Shown here one piece after another: positions 8,196 through 15,644 of a DNA stretch of 37,700 nucleotides. The position numbers were made by a program, and so were the translations under genes. The notes under the pieces were generated by a model. It was not told the DNA's origin and searched no databases. It saw nothing but the letters and a program-made list of their open reading frames with translations. The stretch covers positions 1-37,700 of the forward strand of contig JAIROZ010000078.1 in the NCBI GenBank assembly GCA_031257255.1, given 5' to 3'. Source of the DNA: Spirochaetaceae bacterium. Lineage in GTDB: Bacteria; Spirochaetota; Spirochaetia; Treponematales; Breznakiellaceae. Within the stretch, counting starts at the first letter, position 1; each line of letters opens with the position of its first letter.

Positions 8196-9035
8196 ATGCG
8201 GCAAAAACTATTCCCCGCTGTTATATTTTTATTTTTGTCCAAAGCAAGTGTTATGTATGCGCAGACGCCGCCTGCCCCTGCCCTGCCCTTTCCCGGAATG
8301 TCAACTCAGGGAACAATGAGCGTCCCGCAAGCGCCGCAGGGTCCTGTTGTGCCATTTATCGACCTTACTGTACGCAATCCGCAGTCCGGGCGGGAAGTAG
8401 CGTTCAGCGTTCAACTGCTGCTGCTGCTTACTGTACTAACGCTTGCGCCAAGTATACTCATTTTGATGACAAGTTTCCTCCGCGTTTCCATTGTCCTCGA
8501 TTTTATTAAACGGGCGCTGTCGCTTCAGCAGGTACCGCCAAATCAGGTAATACTCGGCATATCGCTTTTTCTTACAATTTTTATTATGTGGCCAACATTA
8601 GACACCATAAATACAAACGCGATACGCCCGCTAACCGAAGGGACAATTACCACGCAGGAAGCGTACCGTCAGGCGGAAGCGCCTTTGCGTATGTTTATGT
8701 TTAATCAGATGCAATCCAAAAGCAGCCGTGATAACATAGGGCTTTTTATGGTTATGCGCGGTATGTCCCGCCCTAATACGCTTGCCGATGTGCCCACTTA
8801 TGCGCTAATTCCGGCTTTTATACTGAATGAACTTACGGTCGCGTTCAAAATCGGAATACTGCTGTTTATTCCTTTTATAGTAATTGATATGCTTGTTGCA
8901 AGCGCTCTTATGTCTATGGGCATGATAATGCTGCCGCCTGTAATGATTTCCATGCCGTTCAAACTGATTTTATTCATTATGGTTGACGGCTGGGGGCTTT
9001 TAACACGCCAATTGGCGGCTTCGTTCGCGCTGTAA
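8196..9035 (+). CDS. fliP: Flagellar type III export protein FliP
   Basis: A core membrane subunit of the flagellar export gate, which with FliQ and FliR forms the channel through which axial flagellar proteins are secreted. A cleavable signal peptide (about 1-22, ending YAQ) is followed by a Pro-rich linker and the conserved FliP region: LTVLTLAPSILILMTSFLRV, QVILGISLFLTIFIMWP, then LIPAFILNELTVAFKIG and the C-terminal hydrophobic segments. Length 279 aa, typical. It is followed by fliQ 13 nt downstream. Unlike other treponemes, no fliO/fliN genes lie upstream and no fliR, flhB or flhA follows. Confidence 0.95.
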   Translation: MRQKLFPAVIFLFLSKASVMYAQTPPAPALPFPGMSTQGTMSVPQAPQGPVVPFIDLTVRNPQSGREVAFSVQLLLLLTVLTLAPSILILMTSFLRVSIVLDFIKRALSLQQVPPNQVILGISLFLTIFIMWPTLDTINTNAIRPLTEGTITTQEAYRQAEAPLRMFMFNQMQSKSSRDNIGLFMVMRGMSRPNTLADVPTYALIPAFILNELTVAFKIGILLFIPFIVIDMLVASALMSMGMIMLPPVMISMPFKLILFIMVDGWGLLTRQLAASFAL

Positions 9036-9048
9036 AGAGATTTGATAT

Positions 9049-9318
9049 ATGAGTACAGGATTTGTAACAAGTTTGCTGAGGGACGGCGTTTTTCAAGTAA
9101 TTTCGGTATCTGCCCCGATGCTCTTAACCGCTCTCGCCATTGGGCTAATTGTTGCGATATTGCAGGCGACAACTTCGATACAGGAGCAGACGCTCACATT
9201 CCTTCCAAAATTGGTTGCAATACTCCTAGTGCTCGCTTTTTTGGGAGGCTGGATGTTTACCCGCTTGGGCGAGTATACCATAAGGCTTTTTAGCATGATA
9301 CCGGAAATGACGCGCTAA
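9049..9318 (+). CDS. fliQ: Flagellar type III export protein FliQ
   Basis: A small export-gate membrane protein of 89 aa with two transmembrane helices (about residues 18-38 and 53-73) and the conserved middle ILQATTSIQEQTLTFLPKL. Start ATG 9049 has an AAAGAGA ribosome binding site. It partners FliP and FliR in the export gate. fliR does not follow; instead the next gene begins one base after this stop. Confidence 0.94.
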   Translation: MSTGFVTSLLRDGVFQVISVSAPMLLTALAIGLIVAILQATTSIQEQTLTFLPKLVAILLVLAFLGGWMFTRLGEYTIRLFSMIPEMTR

Positions 9319-9319
9319 T

Positions 9320-10138
9320 ATGGAAACTGTAACAGTCCTGATGATAGGCGATGTTGTCGGCGAGGCGGGAATGGCGCTTGTAAAGGAACGCCTGCGCCCC
9401 CTTTCTCTTGAATACGGCGCGGCGCTGACTGTTGTAAACGGCGAGAACGCCGCCGCAGGTTATGGGCTTACCGAGGCGCTTGCCAACGAAATTTTTGACG
9501 CGGGCGCGGATATAATAACAAGCGGGAATCATATTTGGGAGAAGCGCGAATTCTGGCAATATATGGATGATAATGAGCGCGTTCTCCGACCGGCAAACTA
9601 TCCTCCGCAAACATGCGGGCGCGGCTTGGCTCTTATCGAAAAAGCCGGACTATCTTTTGCCGTTATCAATTTACAGGGACGCAAACACATGACGGCTATT
9701 GACTGCCCATTCAAATGTTTTGATTCGATATACGAAACATTAAGCGCCGGACAGGAAACCGCAAAGAACGGCGCTGCGCAAACCGGCACGCCGCCCTGCC
9801 CTATCATTCTGGTTGACTTTCATGCGGAAGCCTCAGACGAAAAAGAGGCGCTGGGTCTCTATATTGACGGACGCGCCGCCGTCATTGCCGGAACACACAC
9901 ACATGTTCAGACGGCAGACGAAAAAATACTGCCGCATGGAACGGCATACATCACAGACTTAGGCATGACGGGAGCGTCCGGCGCTGTTATCGGAATGAAG
10001 GCTGAGCCGTGTGTATCGCGGTTTGTGTCGCATATACAGGCGCGTATGGAATGCGCGTCCGAAAATCCCGCGCTTCAAGGAATAGCCGTAAAAATAGATG
10101 CCGCAAACGGACGGTCTGTAGAAATCCGGCGCATATAA
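9320..10138 (+). CDS. YmdB-family metallophosphoesterase
   Basis: Belongs to the YmdB/TIGR00282 family of calcineurin-like phosphodiesterases, which hydrolyse cyclic nucleotides (2',3'-cNMP, 3',5'-cAMP) and influence motility and biofilm choices in Bacillus. Metal-ligand motifs are present: D11 (MIGDVVGEAG), NGEN (40-43), GNH (69-71), DFHAE (166-170) and GTHTHVQTAD (191-200). The 272-aa length is normal. It starts one base after the fliQ stop with no clear ribosome binding site of its own, so translational coupling to fliQ is likely. Placement directly behind flagellar export genes is suggestive of a motility link but is inference only. Confidence 0.88.
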   Translation: METVTVLMIGDVVGEAGMALVKERLRPLSLEYGAALTVVNGENAAAGYGLTEALANEIFDAGADIITSGNHIWEKREFWQYMDDNERVLRPANYPPQTCGRGLALIEKAGLSFAVINLQGRKHMTAIDCPFKCFDSIYETLSAGQETAKNGAAQTGTPPCPIILVDFHAEASDEKEALGLYIDGRAAVIAGTHTHVQTADEKILPHGTAYITDLGMTGASGAVIGMKAEPCVSRFVSHIQARMECASENPALQGIAVKIDAANGRSVEIRRI

Positions 10139-10153
10139 GGTTAATCTATAAGT

Positions 10154-10837
10154 GTGAGTTTTGTTTTGAAAACAGTTAAAAAAGCCGTGTCAAAAGCCAT
10201 ACTTTTGACGGGGCTTTTTGCGGCAGGCTGTAAATTCGGAGAAGCGGCGCCTCCGCCGGAGGCTGCCGTAGAAGGGTCTAATGTCAAAATAGAAATAACA
10301 GTTACTCATGCGGAAGGCGACTCAAGCGAGTATTACAATTTTTACAAAGATAAATACATATATATCGAAGGCTACTATAACGAAAACAGAGGGAAGTCCG
10401 GCGCGGAAAGCAGCGCGGAAGAACAGACGCCAAAAATAGAAGGTTTTGTTGACGCATCCTTTAAGTCCGGCATGATACTGCCTAAAACTACGCATGGAAC
10501 AACGGACGATACAGTTACCATACCGTTATACCTAAGAATCGATTATGACGACCTTTCCAGAAAATACACAAAATTTACATACGACCCGTCTATAACTATA
10601 ATTTATTTTTGGATATGGTATTTTTATTACGATACCATGTGGGATAAATTTGTCCCTCCGGTAGGAAGGCATGGACCTTTTACTGTATCGTTCAATAAAA
10701 TTGCGGATACGGAGCCAAATCCAACACCTGTTGACCCGGAAGCCCCGGTAGACTTTACAAAGTACAATTACAGCGGGGCATATTCGTTCAATGTAAATTC
10801 TATAATTCCTTATGACCCCGAAGAATATGCCTGGTAA
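10154..10837 (+). CDS. Treponemal lipoprotein, unknown function
   Basis: A secreted lipoprotein of 227 aa. Signal peptide KTVKKAVSKAILLTGLFAAGC has a clear lipobox (FAAGC, Cys about 26). The remainder is rich in Tyr, Asp and Pro and beta-strand-like, without a family I recognise. It starts at GTG 10154, or possibly TTG 10166; an AAGG lies upstream. It overlaps the next gene by 26 nt, so the two are probably expressed together and may form a lipoprotein/outer-membrane barrel pair. Confidence 0.75.
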   Translation: MSFVLKTVKKAVSKAILLTGLFAAGCKFGEAAPPPEAAVEGSNVKIEITVTHAEGDSSEYYNFYKDKYIYIEGYYNENRGKSGAESSAEEQTPKIEGFVDASFKSGMILPKTTHGTTDDTVTIPLYLRIDYDDLSRKYTKFTYDPSITIIYFWIWYFYYDTMWDKFVPPVGRHGPFTVSFNKIADTEPNPTPVDPEAPVDFTKYNYSGAYSFNVNSIIPYDPEEYAW

Positions 10838-11591
10838 ATTTACGAACAAATCAAGACAAATAATAAAAGCGGCAATAGCGGCGTTATTTTTATTGTTACA
10901 AGACTCTCATTGTTACGGGCAGATAAAATGGGGAATTAGCACTCAAACTGTAATGCTGGACATAGCCCCGGCAGCCGCTACAATTATAGGCGCTATGGCG
11001 ATAGGCATTCCCGAAGGCAATGGGCTGGCAGTAAAAGGCATTGGCTTTGGGCTTAATTATGAATATGTGATTTCCCGTACAATTTCGCTGGGGCTGCGAG
11101 GGGCGTATACAATGGTAGGCTTAGAAAGCCGGGGCTTTACATTAGATATACATTCGGCATGCATCGAAAGTCATGTCCGCTGGTATCCATGGCGTTTGAT
11201 GCCGGGACAGCAGTGGGTATTTTTTGTTGACGGTTTTACCGGCTATTCAAACATAATACTGGATTTGTCCAGTGAATTTACCGAAATGATAGGCTACAGA
11301 GAATTGATAAAGCCTTATATAGAAGACATTAAATTATCGTTTTCTCATTATTTTAAGTCCGGCGTAAAAGCCGGGTTTAAATTTGTTCTGTGGGACAGCG
11401 GACAATACGGCAATCTTGTAGCGGAAGCGGCGCTGGGATATGCGCTTGCGCTTGGCGGCGGCGCGGAAACTGAGGATCACCTCGCGCCTTTTGGCAGCAA
11501 CAGCAGTTTAAGCGGGTTAATTGATATTATAGGCAGCGTTATTTTTGCAGGCGGTCCGCGTCTCTCGCTTAGCATTGGCTGGATGTTTTAA
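10812..11591 (+). CDS. Predicted outer-membrane beta-barrel protein
   Basis: Signal peptide to about residue 36 (hydrophobic AAIAALFLLLQ, then YGQ). The mature part alternates short aromatic/glycine strands (GIGFGLNYEY, GLRGAYTMVGL, HVRWYPW, GVKAGFKFVLW) and ends LSLSIGWMF, the terminal-Phe signature recognised by BamA for barrel insertion. Length is 259 aa from ATG 10812; ATG 10827 is an alternative start. It overlaps the preceding lipoprotein gene. The transported or bound substrate is unknown. Confidence 0.7.
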   Translation: MTPKNMPGKFTNKSRQIIKAAIAALFLLLQDSHCYGQIKWGISTQTVMLDIAPAAATIIGAMAIGIPEGNGLAVKGIGFGLNYEYVISRTISLGLRGAYTMVGLESRGFTLDIHSACIESHVRWYPWRLMPGQQWVFFVDGFTGYSNIILDLSSEFTEMIGYRELIKPYIEDIKLSFSHYFKSGVKAGFKFVLWDSGQYGNLVAEAALGYALALGGGAETEDHLAPFGSNSSLSGLIDIIGSVIFAGGPRLSLSIGWMF

Positions 11592-11626
11592 CGCGGACAT
11601 CCGGCAGCCCGGACAATTCTGCTTCC

Positions 11627-11680
11627 CTAGGGAAAGACTGATTAACTCGATGCTCGTTTGCATTTTCAGTGCTTCCCTAG
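11627..11680. repeat. Dispersed palindromic element, copy B
   Basis: Left arm CTAGGGAAAGACTGATT (11627-11643), interior with ACTCGATGCTCG, right arm TTTCAGTGCTTCCCTAG (11664-11680). It lies between the barrel gene (stop 11591) and the aminopeptidase. Its last bases overlap the -35 of the next promoter, so it may have donated promoter sequence. The remaining spacer, 11592-11626, shows nothing else. Confidence 0.8.
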
Positions 11681-11706
11681 AAAAAAGAACCCGCGTCCTG
11701 TATCAT
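11678..11706 (+). promoter_or_regulatory. Promoter of M29-like gene (leaderless)
   Basis: TAGAAA (11678-11683, partly from repeat copy B), 17-nt spacer, TG plus TATCAT (11701-11706), then 8 nt to ATG 11715. The CTGTATCATCA block is identical to that before the histidine kinase gene. No Shine-Dalgarno sequence. Confidence 0.4.
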
Positions 11707-11714
11707 CATTTACA

Positions 11715-12875
11715 ATGAGCCACAAACTATATTTTTCTAACAAATCGTTTTTTACCAACGGAACACCTAAAGATGTATTTACGCGCCTGTCAAAGGCGGC
11801 TGAGGTTGCCGTTCGTGATGTACTCCGCGTTAAGGCTGGTGAACAGGTACTCATCATAACAAATCCGGATGACGAGGCGGCACCCATAGCGATGTCCTTA
11901 TACGATGCCGCCGGAGCGGCGGGCGGCAAGCCCGTTCTGATGATACAAGACGAAAAAACCCAACTGGATTTTGCCGAAAAAACTGTGCTTGCCGCTTTTG
12001 GCGCAAACCCAGAAGTTGTAATTTCTATCAGTTCCGGCAAACTCGGCAAAGACGCGCAGGGGATAGCGAACCCGTACAAAATCGGCGGCAAGGGTGTGGG
12101 CTATGACCATATCTTTCATCTAAAGCAGTATGGCGAAAAATCATGCCGCGCATTCTGGTCGCCCGGCGTTACCATAGAATCGTTTTGCCGCACCGTCCCT
12201 ATAGACTACGCCGCCCTCCGCGCCGTCTGCGGCAAAATGAGCGCCGTTCTGGATGCGGCGGTCAAAGTTCATGTAACCGCGCCCGGCGGCACAGACATAA
12301 CATTGGGGCTTGCCGGACGCAAGGCAAAATCCGATGACGGGGACTTTTCGTTTATGGGCGCAGGCGGCAACCTTCCCGCCGGAGAAACATTTATCAGCCC
12401 CGAAAACGGCACAGCCTGCGGTACTATCGTTTTTGACGGGTCTATCAGCATAAATACCGGAGATATGCTTGTCCAAACGCCGGTAGTCTGCCAAGTGGAA
12501 GACGGTTTTGTTGTAGGAATTTCGGGCGGCAGAGAGGCGGAACTTCTGCTCGACACAATAACAAAAGCCGAAAACAACGCCATCCTCTTTGAGAAAGAAG
12601 GCAAATTGCTCAAAGGTCAGGGGGAAGTGTATGCCCGCAACGCCCGCAACATAGGCGAACTCGGCATAGGGCTTAACGCGCAAGCGCATATAACAGGCAA
12701 TATGCTCGAAGACGAAAAATGCTTCCACACCTGCCACTTTGCCATAGGACAGAACTATGACGAGGACGCCCCGGCGCTCATACATCTTGATGCCGTAGTC
12801 CGCAAGCCGACCATCATAGCGATAATGCCTGACGGCTGCGAAGTACCAATAGAAAAAGACGGAGAGCCGGTGTAA
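11715..12875 (+). CDS. M29-family aminopeptidase-like protein
   Basis: Resembles the thermophilic M29 metallo-aminopeptidases (AmpS/PepS) and the related NicX fold; it probably trims N-terminal residues from peptides in the cytoplasm. Supporting motifs lie in the second half: PENGTACGTIVFDGSI, IGELGIGLN, then MLEDEKCFHTCHFAIGQNY and LIHLDAVV, matching the family's Glu, His and Asp metal-ligand pattern. The N-terminal region (VKAGEQVLIITNPDDEAAP) fits the family's opening domain. I chose ATG 11715 because an upstream TTG (11658) would put repeat copy B inside the protein; this gives 386 aa, normal for the family. The stop is 2 nt from the convergent glucosaminidase gene. Confidence 0.75.
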   Translation: MSHKLYFSNKSFFTNGTPKDVFTRLSKAAEVAVRDVLRVKAGEQVLIITNPDDEAAPIAMSLYDAAGAAGGKPVLMIQDEKTQLDFAEKTVLAAFGANPEVVISISSGKLGKDAQGIANPYKIGGKGVGYDHIFHLKQYGEKSCRAFWSPGVTIESFCRTVPIDYAALRAVCGKMSAVLDAAVKVHVTAPGGTDITLGLAGRKAKSDDGDFSFMGAGGNLPAGETFISPENGTACGTIVFDGSISINTGDMLVQTPVVCQVEDGFVVGISGGREAELLLDTITKAENNAILFEKEGKLLKGQGEVYARNARNIGELGIGLNAQAHITGNMLEDEKCFHTCHFAIGQNYDEDAPALIHLDAVVRKPTIIAIMPDGCEVPIEKDGEPV

Positions 12876-12877
12876 TC

Positions 12878-13537
12878 CTACTCTCCGCTAAAAGCCACTG
12901 TAGCGCCCGGATTCTTTCCGGCAAGATAGTATGCGCGGTCTATTATGTCTTTTAATTTTTCACCGTAGGCTGTGTCCGCCGCCCATTTGCCGGAAAGGTC
13001 GTATATGGACGGGGCGCTTCCGTAGCGGACATAGTAGTAACGCGGGTCTACCAATTTTTGACGGAGCGGAGCGGTCGAACCGTACGCTTTAAGATGTTGA
13101 ATATGGGCGCGGACTCCTGTACCTACCGTACTGAAGCGTTCCCCCGGCATCGAAGGATTAAGCGCCCCAAGCCCGCCAAAGTTGTTGGCATCCTGTTTTA
13201 CAACCCTGTTAAAACGCAAAAATCCTGTTTCCAGGCACATTTGCGAGAATGCCACATCGTGGTTTACGCCTTCCAGCGCCGCCTCTTGAATATAGAGCGC
13301 CGCAAAATCGCGGGCAAAGTCCATGTCAATTTCATTATTGGCATTGACAAGCCACGCCGCCATCTCGTCCGCGCTAAGGCTGCCTTGTCCCATAACCATA
13401 TAGGATTTGGGGTAAACAACCGGCTGTACAACAGATGCCGGCTGCGTAACAGACGCCGCCGGCGTAGCAGCCGCCCCCTGCGCGAAGCAGGGCAGAGCCG
13501 CCGTCAGGATAATCAAGGTAAAAATCGTATTCCTCAT
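12878..13537 (-). CDS. Secreted glucosaminidase-family protein
   Basis: An exported 219-aa protein with signal peptide (about 1-20, ending CFAQ) and an Ala/Pro/Val linker, then a glucosaminidase (PF01832-type) domain: ARDFAALYIQEAALEGVNHD, FSQMCLETGFLRF, NFGGLGA, then GVRAHIQHLKAYG, matching the lysozyme-like family that cleaves peptidoglycan glycan chains. The catalytic Glu is probably in CLETGF. The likely role is cell-wall turnover, or insertion of periplasmic flagella through the wall (inference). It is convergent with the M29-like gene and divergent from tRNA-Asp, with face-to-face promoters. Confidence 0.85.
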   Translation of the reverse strand: MRNTIFTLIILTAALPCFAQGAAATPAASVTQPASVVQPVVYPKSYMVMGQGSLSADEMAAWLVNANNEIDMDFARDFAALYIQEAALEGVNHDVAFSQMCLETGFLRFNRVVKQDANNFGGLGALNPSMPGERFSTVGTGVRAHIQHLKAYGSTAPLRQKLVDPRYYYVRYGSAPSIYDLSGKWAADTAYGEKLKDIIDRAYYLAGKNPGATVAFSGE

Positions 13538-13543
13538 GGTATC

Positions 13544-13549
13544 AGTATC
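13544..13549 (-). promoter_or_regulatory. Probable -10 of glucosaminidase gene (leaderless)
   Basis: On the minus strand GATACT (13549-13544) ends 6 nt before ATG 13537 and no Shine-Dalgarno sequence is seen. The -35 is poor. The position overlaps the tRNA promoter region on the other strand. Confidence 0.3.
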
Positions 13550-13568
13550 GGAATCTTAGAAAGGGGGG

Positions 13569-13597
13569 TTGACATTTTTTTCCTGCCGCAATACTCT
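13569..13597 (+). promoter_or_regulatory. tRNA-Asp promoter
   Basis: A perfect TTGACA (13569-13574), 17-nt spacer and TACTCT (13592-13597) lie 22 nt before the tRNA. A G6 run precedes the -35. Confidence 0.6.
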
Positions 13598-13618
13598 AAA
13601 AAAAGGCTGTAGCCAAAC

Positions 13619-13693
13619 GGGGGCGTAGCGAAGCTGGTTTATCGCGCTGGCCTGTCACGCCGGAGACCGCGGGTTCGAGTCCCGTCGCTCCCG
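13619..13693 (+). tRNA. tRNA-Asp (GTC)
   Basis: A 75-nt cloverleaf. Acceptor GGGGGCG (13619-13625) pairs with CGCTCCC (13686-13692), with discriminator G. The anticodon stem CTGGC/GCCGG encloses CTGTCAC (anticodon GTC). The T arm GCGGG-TTCGAGT-CCCGT is intact. The CCA end is not encoded. Confidence 0.95.
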
Positions 13694-13702
13694 TTAATTT
13701 TT

Positions 13703-13730
13703 GCGGCAATACTACGAACGCCGCGTTTTT
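13703..13730 (+). terminator. Weak hairpin after tRNA-Asp
   Basis: GCGGC (13703-13707) pairs with GCCGC (13720-13724), followed by GTTTTT. The short stem makes this a tentative terminator for the tRNA. Confidence 0.35.
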
Positions 13731-13746
13731 GGAGCCTTATTTTTCC

Positions 13747-15135
13747 ATGATAGTAATGAAATTCGGCGGCAGTTCTGTCGCAAACGCGGAGCGTATTAAA
13801 AAAGTTATCGAAATTATCCGCGAAAACCTGAAGCAAAAGCCTGTTATAGTCCTATCCGCAATGGGAGACACAACCGACTACCTGCTGGAGGCAGCCGAAA
13901 CAGCCCTGCGCGGCGGTCCCGCGTCAATTAAAAACGCGCTGGAAAAAATTACAGACATTCACTTGAACGCATACACAGGGCTTTCGCTGGGTAAAACACT
14001 CCCGGAGGATATAAACGCCCTGCTCGCGGATTTGAACGCCCTGCTTACCGGAATCTCACTCATAAAGGAATTGAGCGCCCGTTCAAAGGACTTTCTTGTT
14101 TCCTTTGGAGAGCGGCTTTCGGCGCGTATTGTCTCGGCAGCATTAAATAAAGTCGGCATACCCTCTCAATCTTTGGACGCATGGGACGCCGGCATAATAT
14201 CGGACGCGGTTTACGGCGCGGCGGAAATTTTAAGCGAATCCGAAAAAACTGTCGCGGAACGCATACTCCCCCTGTTGGACAAAGGGATAATGCCTGTCAT
14301 CACAGGATTCATTGCCAAAGATGCTGACGGAATTATTACTACGCTTGGACGGGGCGGTTCCGACCTGAGCGCGGCGTTCATTGCGGCGGCGTTAAAGGCG
14401 GAGGAGGCGCAGGTATGGAAGGATGTTGACGGACTTTTGACCGCCGACCCGCGTATTGTGCCGGACGCCGCGCCTGTCGCCGAAGTTACCTACGAGGAAG
14501 CCGCCGAACTTGCCTATTTTGGCGCTCAAGTTCTGCACCCCCGCACTATGTACCCGTGCATTAAAAGCGGAATTCCGGTACGGGTAAAAAATTCCTACAA
14601 CCCATCCGCGCCCGGCACGCTTGTAATTGCCGCAAGAAGCAAAAATTCCAACCTAGCCGAAGGAACTCCTCAACACGAGCGTCCCGTCAGCGGACGGGAT
14701 GTTCGTTCCATTACCACACGCAAAAATGTTACTCTGGTTGACATAATTTCCAGCCGAATGCTGGGGCAGAGCGGCTTTTTGGCGCGGGTTTTTGCCGTCT
14801 TTGCGCAAGAAGGAATTTCGGTCGATATGCTGGCAACGAGCGAAGTGTCCGTATCGCTTACACTGGATGCCGCCTACAATCTGGGGAAGGTATGCGAGGA
14901 ACTTTCCCGCATAGCCGCCGTCCAGATTAACACCCAAAAAGCGATAGTAACAATTATTTGCGATGTTGCCCGCTCGTCATCCATACTGGAAAAAGCGGCA
15001 GGTGTATGCGCCGGCGCTGGAATTACGATTCAGATGGTATCGCAGGGCGCAAGCAAGGTAAACATCAGTTTTATTGTTGACGATACAGAAGCGGACACCG
15101 TTGTCAGACTCCTCCACAAAACGTTCTTTGGTTAG
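13747..15135 (+). CDS. lysC: Aspartate kinase (aspartokinase III type)
   Basis: Phosphorylates aspartate, the first step to lysine/diaminopimelate, threonine and methionine. The kinase domain opens VMKFGGSS and continues with FGERLSARI, TTLGRGGSDLSA and KDVDGLLTADPR. C-terminal tandem ACT domains (about 310-462, e.g. ITTRKNVTLVDIISSRMLGQ, IQMVSQGASKVNISF) imply feedback control by an amino acid. ATG 13747 gives 462 aa; a TTG six codons upstream is less likely. It stands alone, without hom or asd next to it, though dapB of the same pathway lies about 14 kb away in the window. Confidence 0.93.
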   Translation: MIVMKFGGSSVANAERIKKVIEIIRENLKQKPVIVLSAMGDTTDYLLEAAETALRGGPASIKNALEKITDIHLNAYTGLSLGKTLPEDINALLADLNALLTGISLIKELSARSKDFLVSFGERLSARIVSAALNKVGIPSQSLDAWDAGIISDAVYGAAEILSESEKTVAERILPLLDKGIMPVITGFIAKDADGIITTLGRGGSDLSAAFIAAALKAEEAQVWKDVDGLLTADPRIVPDAAPVAEVTYEEAAELAYFGAQVLHPRTMYPCIKSGIPVRVKNSYNPSAPGTLVIAARSKNSNLAEGTPQHERPVSGRDVRSITTRKNVTLVDIISSRMLGQSGFLARVFAVFAQEGISVDMLATSEVSVSLTLDAAYNLGKVCEELSRIAAVQINTQKAIVTIICDVARSSSILEKAAGVCAGAGITIQMVSQGASKVNISFIVDDTEADTVVRLLHKTFFG

Positions 15136-15168
15136 CGGCAGCGCCCAATTCTTCATTAACATGAAAAT

Positions 15169-15197
15169 TTGACATACAAAAAATCCGGCAGTATAAT
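15169..15197 (+). promoter_or_regulatory. Perfect-consensus promoter of rSAM/lipoprotein operon (leaderless)
   Basis: TTGACA (15169-15174), 17-nt spacer and TATAAT (15192-15197) match consensus exactly. The -10 ends 6 nt before ATG 15204, so no room is left for a Shine-Dalgarno sequence. Confidence 0.8.
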
Positions 15198-15203
15198 ATA
15201 AAT

Positions 15204-15644
15204 ATGAAGAAACTACAGCGTAAAGGACGCTTGCTTTTGCGGAAATTCTGGACTCTGCTCGGCTTGCTGCCTATGGGGGCGCTCTTTCAGGCATGCGCGT
15301 ATGGGCAGCCTTATGCGACAGGAGGAGCGCCCGCTTATGGAATGCCGCTCGGTAATATAACAGTTCACGGGAAGGTAGTGGCGGCTTCAACTCAAAAGCC
15401 AATTGCGGGTATCAGAGTCGAGGCTGTCAACTTGGACGGTTCTATATGCTCAAGCCATACATACGAAGACGGAACTTTTTATATCGACTGGAACGGCAAA
15501 GAAGATTCTTATTATATTATATCATTCAAAGACATAGACGGTTCGTTAAACGGCTCATTCGAAGACCTCCAATATCCTTATTACATTTACCATCTTTATG
15601 AAGACGAGAATATAGGTACAATAAAATTGAATGAGAAAAAATAA
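15204..15644 (+). CDS. rSAM-associated putative lipoprotein
   Basis: A 146-aa lipoprotein: a Lys/Arg-rich start (MKKLQRKGRLLLRKF), hydrophobic segment TLLGLLPMGALFQAC with lipobox Cys31, then a short linker with AYG...YATGG...YGMPLG. The mature domain (about 50-120) is a transthyretin/CarboxypepD_reg-like beta sandwich, with GKVVAASTQKPIAGIRVEAV and DGTFYIDW. This layout matches the lipoprotein half of the rSAM/lipoprotein system defined in TIGRFAMs. Its reading frame overlaps the radical SAM gene by 14 nt, so the enzyme is translationally coupled. It is presumably the enzyme's substrate; the modification is not known to me. Confidence 0.8.
   Translation: MKKLQRKGRLLLRKFWTLLGLLPMGALFQACAYGQPYATGGAPAYGMPLGNITVHGKVVAASTQKPIAGIRVEAVNLDGSICSSHTYEDGTFYIDWNGKEDSYYIISFKDIDGSLNGSFEDLQYPYYIYHLYEDENIGTIKLNEKK

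Noticed and set aside
7457-8196. HigB toxin partner for the HigA-like protein
   Set aside because: No toxin-like frame exists on either side; the flanks are spacer, terminator and fliP.
12141-12785. 214-aa minus-strand open frame inside the M29-like gene
   Set aside because: Antisense shadow in GC-rich coding sequence; the plus strand holds the family motifs.
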